DNA of 5,390 nt from JBAXTE01 sp964653595 (lineage in GTDB: Bacteria; Bacteroidota; Bacteroidia; Bacteroidales; WCHB1-69): NCBI GenBank assembly GCA_964653595.1, contig CAZZHH010000105.1:1-5390 (forward strand), read 5' to 3'. This document shows positions 1-5,390 of the stretch, piece by piece. The notes beneath the pieces were generated by a model. The model was not told the DNA's origin and made no database searches. It worked only from the letters and a program-made list of their open reading frames with translations. Within the stretch, counting starts at the first letter, position 1, and each line of letters starts with the position of its first letter. Made by a program: the position numbers and the translations under genes.

Positions 1-17
1 CGTTACCAGCAAGGCGA
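1..17 (+). repeat. Possible 3' end of a degenerate intergenic repeat
   Basis: The window opens with CGTTACCAGCAAGGCGA. This aligns with CGTTAGCGGTAAGCGA at 5280-5295 at 13 of 17 columns with one gap. In addition, GTTACCAG (2-9) is the exact reverse complement of CTGGTAAC (5213-5220). If this is a repeat end, the two genes are bracketed by related elements. The match is short, was found after the fact, and is cut by the window edge, so it may be chance. Confidence 0.25.
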
Positions 18-190
18 GAAAAAAATAAAATTTAAAAAAAGATTTGTTTCAACTCATAGAAATTAAGACAGCTTTAACCAGTTGATATTTAATATGATTT
101 TATTCATTTATCTAAAATTGAAGAGAAAAAATATTGAAATTGGTTTAATATTTAAATTTATGAAAAAAAATATCATCAAATTGAATAAAA

Positions 191-224
191 TTGCATGAAT
201 ATAATAAATATTATTATACATTTG
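191..224 (+). promoter_or_regulatory. Candidate Bacteroidota-type promoter
   Basis: TACATTTG at 217-224 matches the Bacteroidota primary sigma factor -7 consensus TAnnTTTG exactly. A TTG at 191-193 lies 23 bases upstream, at the far end of the usual spacing for the -33 element. Transcription would start just after 224 and give a leader of roughly 330 bases before the gene at 567. In sequence this A+T-rich a single 8-base match is weak evidence. I saw no other exact match between 225 and 566. Confidence 0.35.
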
Positions 225-372
225 TATTTCAAAAACAGTGAACAGATAAAAAACCCTAAAAGAAAAAAATTAATTGATTATGAAGTTTATCTCGGTCAAT
301 AATCTCTTAAAACAGCTAAACTAATTTCTAAAGAAAAAAATCAATAAAAATCCTTATTTGAAGGCCTGCCAC

Positions 373-451
373 CTAAACAAAAAAAGCTTCTTTATTGATA
401 ATTACATAAAAACCTGGCAAGGACAATCATGAAACTAAACAAAAAAGAAGC
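373..451 (+). repeat. Short direct repeat with overlapping inverted repeat
   Basis: CTAAACAAAAAA occurs at 373-384 and again at 435-446, 62 bases apart. The first copy runs into GCTTCTTT (386-393), whose exact reverse complement AAAGAAGC is at 444-451, next to the second copy. This gives an 8-bp stem around a 50-base loop, weak as an RNA hairpin. It may be a decayed mobile-element end or an operator-like site, or chance in A-rich DNA. The second copy lies inside a 15-codon open frame (429-476). Confidence 0.3.
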
Positions 452-566
452 GGGCAAATATACAAATAATTTTTGAATAGTTGGAAATGCAGGCATTTTC
501 AATTCGCTGACAAGTATTTATTTATACCCTCAGCAAAAAAATGAAATTAGTAAAAATCAAAAATTT

Positions 567-2261
567 ATGAAAATGAAAAAAAATAATTATTTAGTATTAT
601 TATGTTGCCTTTTTATCACACAAGGCATATTTGCCCAAAACATGCACCGATCTATTACCATCGGTACCAATGTGGTGGATTTTATAAACAAAACAGTCGT
701 TTTGAAAAACGTCTCAGGAAATAATGAGTATTATATGCTTGCCACATATAAACTGAGTGGGACAAACCAAAAGTATCAAATGGTTTTTATCCGATTATCG
801 AGTACATTTGCAGTCCTTGACACAAGATTCTACAGTAACAGTTCTTATGATTTTTACGTTAATGACCTAATTGTTGATCCAAATCTGGATTTTGGTTTCT
901 GCGGTTATATTATTGATAATAGCGTAAAGAAGGGCTTGGTTGGAAAAATAACAGGTTCTTCGCCATATACAATGACCGCTAAATATTTATTAAATACGCT
1001 TAATAGTACTGAATTGACCTCGTTGGGCTATGTTCCAATGTCTAGCGGTTTCACTTATAATTATACCGGTGTTTATCAGTATCAGCAGATGTTTGGTAAA
1101 ATTAATAGCACTTTTGCAACACCTGTAGCTAAATATTATGCTTATACAGGTAGTTTATTTACCGATAATGCAATGTTTGTTGGTAGCACAGTTACTGACA
1201 ACAGAGCGATTAGCGTGAGTACCATGGGTAATAACAATAGTGGAATGGTTATTACTGGAACGAATGCCTTATTAACTTCAATATCCTCGAGTTTAATCAC
1301 CATACCCACTCCTTATACCACTGAAGGCGATGCCGTGGTTGGGAAAATTTCAGCCAATAATTATGCGGTGGCGATTGGAATTCGGGATAACTCATCACCA
1401 ACCAGTTTAGTCGGTTTTTTGTTGGTTAAACTATATTTTAATTGTTCCGGAGGTGTGGTAACCATAAATATACTGGATCAAAAAATGTATTTCTTCGGTC
1501 CGGAGAAATGTTTGGTAACCGATATTTGTTATGATCCCGATGAAATGAAAATTTGTGTTTCCGGAAGGCTGATACAAACCAGTTACGGACGTCCATATAT
1601 CGCAAAAATCAATGTGTCCGATTTCACAGATGCTTCTGCTCGTTATTTTGCGTATGGATTTACCGACAACAATACCCAAGGTTACGATTTGAATAAAATT
1701 ATATACAATCAAGATGATTATGGTATTGTTTCCGCAGGCAATATTAGGTTTACAACTGGCACACAAAACGCCGGTATTTATGCCATTGAAGGATATCAGT
1801 CGCCAGTATGGGAAAGTGGTACTTGCGGGGATGAAGACCTGATTATTGCCAATACGACCTGCACTCTAACTCAAACTAGTCCTACAGCTGTTCAAACAGT
1901 TCCTGCCTATACTCCAACCAACATCAATAATATAACTCAAACAACTACGCCTGCAGCTACTTCACAAAGCCAATGCGAGGGATATTATGGATACAGTGTG
2001 CATCGTCCGATTCACAGAATAATCTCTTCTGAAACTTCCGAAATAACGGTCCTTGCAAAAGAAAACAATACGTTGCAAATTTCCGGGGCAGAAACAGGAA
2101 GCACCTATCGCATTTACGGCATGACTGGGAATTGTGTGGCTAATGGAACAATTGATGCAAACGGATTGGTTGGTTATGATTTTTTAAATTCGGGAATGTA
2201 TATTATTGCGATTTCAAACCACAACGAGTTGCTCAAAACTTTTAAGTTAATTCGATTGTAA
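567..2261 (+). CDS. Exported beta-rich protein with T9SS type A sorting domain
   Basis: This 564-residue protein has a Sec signal peptide: a basic start (MKMKK), a hydrophobic core (about 8-22) and a likely cut after A23 (FA|QN). The Cys pair at 13-14 has no lipobox, so it is not a lipoprotein. Residues 36-417 appear to be about seven loosely similar modules of 47-60 residues. Their recurring beta strands resemble VGKITG (125-130), FGKIN (176-180), VKL (287-289), AKINVSD (346-352) and YAIEG (405-409). I infer a seven-bladed beta-propeller-like fold, not a recognised family. A Ser/Thr/Gln-rich linker follows (about 432-470, bounded by C432 and C470). Residues about 490-564 form a T9SS type A tail, with YRIYGMTG (514-521), SGMYIIAIS (542-550) and a KLIRL end, which is removed on secretion. 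The ATG at 573 (M3) is an equally possible start; the leader is A-rich with no Shine-Dalgarno. No catalytic motif is seen, so a surface or extracellular role is inferred. Confidence 0.88.
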   Translation: MKMKKNNYLVLLCCLFITQGIFAQNMHRSITIGTNVVDFINKTVVLKNVSGNNEYYMLATYKLSGTNQKYQMVFIRLSSTFAVLDTRFYSNSSYDFYVNDLIVDPNLDFGFCGYIIDNSVKKGLVGKITGSSPYTMTAKYLLNTLNSTELTSLGYVPMSSGFTYNYTGVYQYQQMFGKINSTFATPVAKYYAYTGSLFTDNAMFVGSTVTDNRAISVSTMGNNNSGMVITGTNALLTSISSSLITIPTPYTTEGDAVVGKISANNYAVAIGIRDNSSPTSLVGFLLVKLYFNCSGGVVTINILDQKMYFFGPEKCLVTDICYDPDEMKICVSGRLIQTSYGRPYIAKINVSDFTDASARYFAYGFTDNNTQGYDLNKIIYNQDDYGIVSAGNIRFTTGTQNAGIYAIEGYQSPVWESGTCGDEDLIIANTTCTLTQTSPTAVQTVPAYTPTNINNITQTTTPAATSQSQCEGYYGYSVHRPIHRIISSETSEITVLAKENNTLQISGAETGSTYRIYGMTGNCVANGTIDANGLVGYDFLNSGMYIIAISNHNELLKTFKLIRL

Positions 2262-2296
2262 CTTTAGCGAATGAAATAGTGTTAACAAAATAATCA

Positions 2297-2332
2297 AATG
2301 GAACTTGCCCTTAAATTAGGGTGAGTTCCATT
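2297..2332 (+). terminator. Strong 15-bp hairpin between the two genes
   Basis: The arms 2297-2311 and 2318-2332 pair at all 15 positions, with two G-T wobbles in the middle, around a 6-base TAAATT loop. It begins 36 bases after the first stop codon and ends 15 bases before the second ATG. It probably ends or attenuates transcription from the first gene, or protects its 3' end. On the + strand there is no good T-run after it (TTACTAAAAC is at 2331-2340). Read on the minus strand it is followed by T-rich sequence, so it fits a canonical intrinsic terminator better in that direction, although no minus-strand gene is visible. Confidence 0.6.
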
Positions 2333-2347
2333 ACTAAAACAAAATAT

Positions 2348-5065
2348 ATGAAAAAGGCATCGACAGGTTTTGTATTAATGATATTTATTGTAGGTTGGCT
2401 TTTGATAAATGCCAATTCTTTAAATGCTCAAACCAGCTCATTGAATGGAAAGAATTACACTATGAATTTAAATACTCTTCTAATTCTATATCAAGGTTCA
2501 GAAGCTGGAACATATATTTATTCTAAAAATGGAGGGAGTGTAACCCTTCACTTTTATTCAGAACAGCCTATTTCATGGGACACTACCATTGTAACGCTGC
2601 CCAATAGTGTAATTCCTATCTATTATAACGTATGGTATTATCTAAATGATAGTATAGGAAATGCTCTTGGAGCAAATTCTTATCTAAAAATATATTCTAC
2701 TGAACCTTTGTTTGTTTTTAGTTCAAAATGGGAATCAATAGAAGGATTTTATTCTGGATTAATGTTTGAGAGTGGCGCTCAAATACCGTATGCATTTTTA
2801 GGCAATAAGTTTATTGTACCCGGAGTCTATCAATCCACACCTTCCGATTTCATTATCTATCCCGCTGAAAACAACATTCCCATCACCGTTACTCCTACAA
2901 CCAATGCAAATGATTCATTAATTGCCGGTTCCAGCTATCAGGCAACAATCACATACGATAGTTATAGTGTGGTAAATGATTTTAATCGTGTTGCTTATAA
3001 TTTTATTTTAGACACCTTGTTCCCCAATTCATTGGCAGGATCAACCGTTACCGTGGAAAACTGCAAAAAAATCAAAATAGAAAGTAATGACAATTATATA
3101 TACTCATTCCCTTACCAGTTTATTAATGAACCGTTGGTTAACCAACTTTATCTTAGCCAGATTCAAGTACTTGACACTTCTACTGTTCACTTTAATTTAA
3201 AAATGACAAACACCGTGAGTGAAGATTTGTTCCCCATAAATACCATGGGCCGCAAATATATCTGTTCTCCACCCCCAGGAGGATTTGAAATTGCAACTTT
3301 TACAGCTCCATATAACAATACCATAATTTCGATTGATGGGGTGGTTTGGGACACCTTAAACGCCAGAGAATGCAAGGTTAAATTATTTAAAGAAACGACC
3401 TTCATCGAGTCTTCACAACCCATCTCCATGGTGATTTCGCATTCCTTTATGCGCGACAGCACCGGTTGGTTCTGGGGAGGAGGTGGAATGATCCAGTTAC
3501 CTGCTTTGGAACAAACCGCCACATCGGGTTGGTTTTTTTACCCATCGTTAAAATTTTTAAACAATGATTATCTCGTAGATTGGCAAAGTTTAAATAATTA
3601 TTTTGCGCAGGAGAAATCAACGATTGTAGTGGTTACCCCCACTGCAGGTGCAAACCAGACAGTATTAAACAACATTAATATCGGTTCAATGTTACAACCA
3701 GTAACTGGCAATCCCCAATATTCTACCGCTAGAATAGAAATAAACACAGGGTTTAACGAAATATCCAACCCCAACGGATTGATTGTCTGGAGCACTTCCT
3801 ATCAAACTGCGTCAGACAATATCGCCACATCTGGCAATTACATTAGTTACGGAGCGCCATTGGTGATGAGTTTTAACAAACCCACCTACGAAGGAAAAAT
3901 AAACACCACCCCAATCGAAAACACATTAATTGACCCTTACACTATATGTGTGGGCACTTCACTGCAATATACCGTAGTAACAAATGCCGACAGCAACTTA
4001 ACCAATGTTTGGGAGTTTGGCGATAGTGCGTTAACGTTAGGCGATACTGTTTTTCACATGTATGCAGACACTGGGTATTATCATGTCAATCTGTTTGTAA
4101 ACAGCTATTGCGATACCATCAAAGGCTTGGTGCATGTGGTTGCTCCACCGTTAATTGCACTGGGGAACGACACTACTATATGTCTAGAAAGTTCTATTTT
4201 ATTGGATGGCTCTGTATCTGGAAACGCAACTTATTTATGGAGCACTGGCAATATTTCGCCAGAAATCACAGTAAGCGATACGGGAACTTACCATGTAACT
4301 GCTACAACAGATGCTGGTTGTGTGGTTACGGACACCATTCAAATTTCAATGTTTTCACCCATAAATTTAAATTTGGGCAATGATACGGTGCTCTGTTATT
4401 TGACACATATCCTGCTTGATGCCACGCAACCCCTCACTGCCCACGCTGGTTATTTGTGGCAAGATCAATCCACCAACAGCACTTATACAGTAATTTACCA
4501 AGGGCAATACTGGGTGGTGGTTACGAATTTATGCACCCAAAAAAGCGACACCATCAACATCGAAAATTTGATGAATCCTACGCTTTATCTTGGGAATGAT
4601 ACAACAATTTGTATGAACCACAAGTTGTTGTTGAATGCGTCCATTCCATGGGGTGTAAATTATCAATGGGAAAACGGCTCCATAAATGCCACCCGATGGA
4701 TTGAAAATGAAGGAGAATATTGGGTTCAAGCCTCCAATCCATGCGTTTCGGTAAGTGACACTATTTTCATCAAAGTGGACGACTGCGACCCGTTACTTAT
4801 TATGCCAAATGTATTCACTCCAAACAGCGATGGTACTAACGATGTGTTTAAAGCTGGATCAATGCGAAACATAAATTCACTTAACATTTTAATTTTCAAT
4901 CGTTGGGGAGAAAACATCTTTCAATCCAACAACATAAACTTTGCTTGGGACGGTCAGCTTAAAACCCAAAAATGTCCCGAAGGAGTCTACTTCTGGGTAA
5001 TTCTGTACGTTGACATCAATGGAAATACGCACGATTTAAACGGGACGGTGACGTTGTTTAGATAA
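2348..5065 (+). CDS. Modular surface protein: IgGFc-binding-like, PKD, Ig-like repeats, T9SS type B tail
   Basis: I start this 905-residue protein at ATG 2348, not the in-frame GTG at 2321. The ATG gives a compact signal peptide (MKKAS, then a hydrophobic core, cut near A27|Q28), while the GTG lies in the 3' arm of the hairpin. Residues 30-520 are beta-rich and resemble IgGFc-binding N-terminal-type sandwiches, possibly two in tandem; the second is clearer (GRKY at 301-304, FIESSQPISMVISHS at 352-366, GGGGMIQLPALEQ from 377). A PKD domain spans about 530-597 (WEFGD from 555, then a Y-DTGYY strand). Three Ig-like repeats begin with LGND at 605, 676 and 748. Residues about 819-905 form the gliding-motility-type (CHU_C, type B) sorting domain: PNVFTPNSDGTND from 820, NRWGE from 851, WDG from 867, ending TLFR. 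The role is inferred to be adhesion or surface matrix; ligand unknown. Type B proteins usually need a PorP/SprF-like partner, absent from this window. Confidence 0.92.
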   Translation: MKKASTGFVLMIFIVGWLLINANSLNAQTSSLNGKNYTMNLNTLLILYQGSEAGTYIYSKNGGSVTLHFYSEQPISWDTTIVTLPNSVIPIYYNVWYYLNDSIGNALGANSYLKIYSTEPLFVFSSKWESIEGFYSGLMFESGAQIPYAFLGNKFIVPGVYQSTPSDFIIYPAENNIPITVTPTTNANDSLIAGSSYQATITYDSYSVVNDFNRVAYNFILDTLFPNSLAGSTVTVENCKKIKIESNDNYIYSFPYQFINEPLVNQLYLSQIQVLDTSTVHFNLKMTNTVSEDLFPINTMGRKYICSPPPGGFEIATFTAPYNNTIISIDGVVWDTLNARECKVKLFKETTFIESSQPISMVISHSFMRDSTGWFWGGGGMIQLPALEQTATSGWFFYPSLKFLNNDYLVDWQSLNNYFAQEKSTIVVVTPTAGANQTVLNNINIGSMLQPVTGNPQYSTARIEINTGFNEISNPNGLIVWSTSYQTASDNIATSGNYISYGAPLVMSFNKPTYEGKINTTPIENTLIDPYTICVGTSLQYTVVTNADSNLTNVWEFGDSALTLGDTVFHMYADTGYYHVNLFVNSYCDTIKGLVHVVAPPLIALGNDTTICLESSILLDGSVSGNATYLWSTGNISPEITVSDTGTYHVTATTDAGCVVTDTIQISMFSPINLNLGNDTVLCYLTHILLDATQPLTAHAGYLWQDQSTNSTYTVIYQGQYWVVVTNLCTQKSDTINIENLMNPTLYLGNDTTICMNHKLLLNASIPWGVNYQWENGSINATRWIENEGEYWVQASNPCVSVSDTIFIKVDDCDPLLIMPNVFTPNSDGTNDVFKAGSMRNINSLNILIFNRWGENIFQSNNINFAWDGQLKTQKCPEGVYFWVILYVDINGNTHDLNGTVTLFR
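4160..4786 (+). repeat. Three tandem Ig-like modules within the second gene
   Basis: The modules begin at 4160, 4373 and 4589 (residues 605, 676 and 748), a period of 71-72 codons. Each opens with LGNDTTIC or LGNDTVLC, has a central Y-x-W strand (YLWSTG, YLWQDQ, YQWENG), then a G-x-Y strand (GTYHV, GQYWV, GEYWV), and ends with DTI plus a hydrophobic strand. Each also has one Cys pair at near-constant spacing: C612/C658, C683/C729 and C755/C799. This suggests one disulfide per module, fitting an exported, stalk-like array between the PKD domain and the sorting tail. The modules are diverged, so the duplication is not recent. Confidence 0.8.
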
Positions 5066-5170
5066 AATTGACAATGATAAGTGAGTTGTTGTTGTTTAAA
5101 ACTGCTGTGAAACTAAAAATTCAAACGAAAAAGGAAACAATTTGGTTAGCTATCAAAATGCACTTTGAGA

Positions 5171-5295
5171 GAACTTGCAAGGACAACTTTTAGCGACAAT
5201 AAATCGCCCAGACTGGTAACAGCGGTTTGCTATCAGTGGGGGCTCGAAATGAACTGGAAACGACAAACAAATTAATAAACGTTAGCGGTAAGCGA
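5171..5295 (+). repeat. Two degenerate copies of a GAACT...GACAA...TTAGCG unit
   Basis: GAACTTGCAAGGACAAC (5171-5187) followed by TTAGCGACAA (5190-5199) is echoed by GAACTGGAAACGACAAA (5251-5267) followed by TTAGCGGTAA (5282-5291). The first blocks agree at 13 of 17 positions and the second at 8 of 10, in the same order, with 2 bases between them in one copy and 14 in the other. GCAAGGACAA also recurs at 417-426. This suggests a decayed repeat family rather than coding sequence. It overlaps the long hairpin at 5214-5343. Confidence 0.45.
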
Positions 5296-5343
5296 CAGGA
5301 AAAGGGATTTATCCCCACCGTTAGCAAGCCGCCGACGTTAGCA
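5214..5343. repeat. Long imperfect inverted repeat, cruciform or attC-like
   Basis: The arms 5222-5242 and 5312-5332 oppose each other with no gaps. Nineteen of 21 positions pair, two of them as G-T wobbles, with mismatches only at T5233/T5321 and A5235/C5319. Outside this, TAAC (5217-5220) can pair with GTTA (5337-5340) across an uneven internal loop, and the outer heptamers TGGTAAC and GTTAGCA match at 6 of 7 when one is reversed and complemented. The loop is about 69 bases and contains a competing GGGAT/ATCCC hairpin (5304-5315). CGTTAGC occurs three times, at 5280-5286, 5319-5325 and 5336-5342. The overall plan recalls integron attC sites or REP-like elements, but the outer boxes do not fit the attC consensus exactly. 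Confidence 0.6.
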
Positions 5344-5390
5344 TTCAGTGAGGAAAGGAGTGTTGTGAAAGGTGGAAACGGTTTTTCTGA

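Larger units (their letters stand above)
1..566. other. A+T-rich gene-less upstream region
   Basis: No convincing gene is visible here on either strand. By hand count about 17% of bases over 61-240 are G or C, with many A-runs and near-palindromes such as 201-214. The first 17 bases are richer in G+C and resemble a motif at the other end of the window. Three tiny open frames occur (94-198, 280-324, 429-476), but they are low-complexity or only 14-34 residues long. The stretch probably holds the promoter and a long leader for the gene at 567, and may include decayed sequence. Confidence 0.7.
5066..5390. other. Noncoding downstream region with structured repeats
   Basis: No gene with convincing features is seen on either strand. 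A 39-residue open frame (5074-5193) starts 8 bases after the preceding stop codon, but it runs into repeat sequence and looks like chance. G+C rises to about 47% over 5211-5390 by hand count, well above the rest of the window. No clear intrinsic terminator follows the gene ending at 5065. The region is dominated by the hairpin and the repeated CGTTAGC-type motifs listed separately. Confidence 0.65.

Noticed and set aside
94..198. 34-residue + strand open frame
   Set aside because: It is almost only I, L, K, N and F from very A+T-rich DNA, with no sign of coding.
280..324. 14-residue open frame about 56 bases after the promoter-like match
   Set aside because: It is too short to support and has no distinctive feature; a leader peptide cannot be excluded.
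1431..1766. 111-residue minus-strand open frame
   Set aside because: It lies wholly within the well-supported first gene and has no domain or start signal of its own.
2259..2266. TAACTTTA as a -7 promoter element for the second gene
   Set aside because: It matches TAnnTTTG at only 7 of 8 positions, overlaps the first gene's stop codon, and has no clear -33 partner.
2321..2347. GTG start giving a 914-residue form of the second protein
   Set aside because: The GTG is inside the hairpin arm, and the ATG at 2348 directly precedes a normal signal peptide.
3187..3522. 111-residue minus-strand open frame
   Set aside because: It is antisense to the IgGFc-binding-like region of the second gene and shows no independent coding features. 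The smaller minus-strand frames at 3598-3795, 4529-4729 and 4726-4917 and the + frame at 4108-4383 were dropped for the same reason.
5074..5193. 39-codon + strand open frame just after the second gene
   Set aside because: It has no recognisable domain and its end falls in the degenerate repeat; its length is easily explained by chance.
5193..5207. GCGA/TCGC hairpin as terminator of the second gene
   Set aside because: It has only a 4-bp stem, is about 130 bases after the stop codon and has no T-run.
1..5390. CRISPR array, tRNA or rRNA gene, or complete insertion sequence
   Set aside because: No regularly spaced repeats, cloverleaf-like pattern, ribosomal motifs or transposase frame were found on either strand.

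Overview
The window looks like chromosomal DNA from a member of the Bacteroidota (Flavobacteriia, Sphingobacteriia, Chitinophagia or Cytophagia; the class cannot be settled here). The reasons are low G+C, A-rich start regions without a Shine-Dalgarno sequence, signal peptides ending in A|Q, and two proteins with C-terminal sorting domains of the type IX secretion system (T9SS), which is confined to this phylum and its relatives.

Layout: 1-566 has no convincing gene. It is extremely A+T-rich (about 17% G+C over 61-240 by hand count) and holds one promoter-like match, a short direct/inverted repeat and tiny ORFs. 567-2261 encodes a 564-residue exported protein with a probable beta-propeller-like body and a T9SS type A tail. 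2262-2347 is a short gap containing a 15-bp hairpin. 2348-5065 encodes a 905-residue exported modular protein: an IgGFc-binding-like beta-sandwich region, a PKD domain, three tandem Ig-like repeats and a type B (CHU_C/gliding-motility-type) sorting domain. 5066-5390 is noncoding and clearly richer in G+C (about 47% over 5211-5390). It contains a long imperfect hairpin and degenerate repeated motifs around CGTTAGC.

Both genes lie on the + strand and both products should cross the inner membrane by Sec and the outer membrane by T9SS. They would end up on the cell surface or outside the cell, probably as adhesin- or matrix-like proteins. No enzyme active site is visible in either. They use two different T9SS tail classes, so they probably depend on different accessory factors. 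No PorP/SprF-like partner for the type B tail is encoded in the window.

I do not see a complete new biological system. The most unusual part is the structured repeat region after the second gene, a degenerate match to which may also sit at the very start of the window. Together they may bracket the two-gene block as a cassette-like unit. That is inference and needs a genome-wide search.
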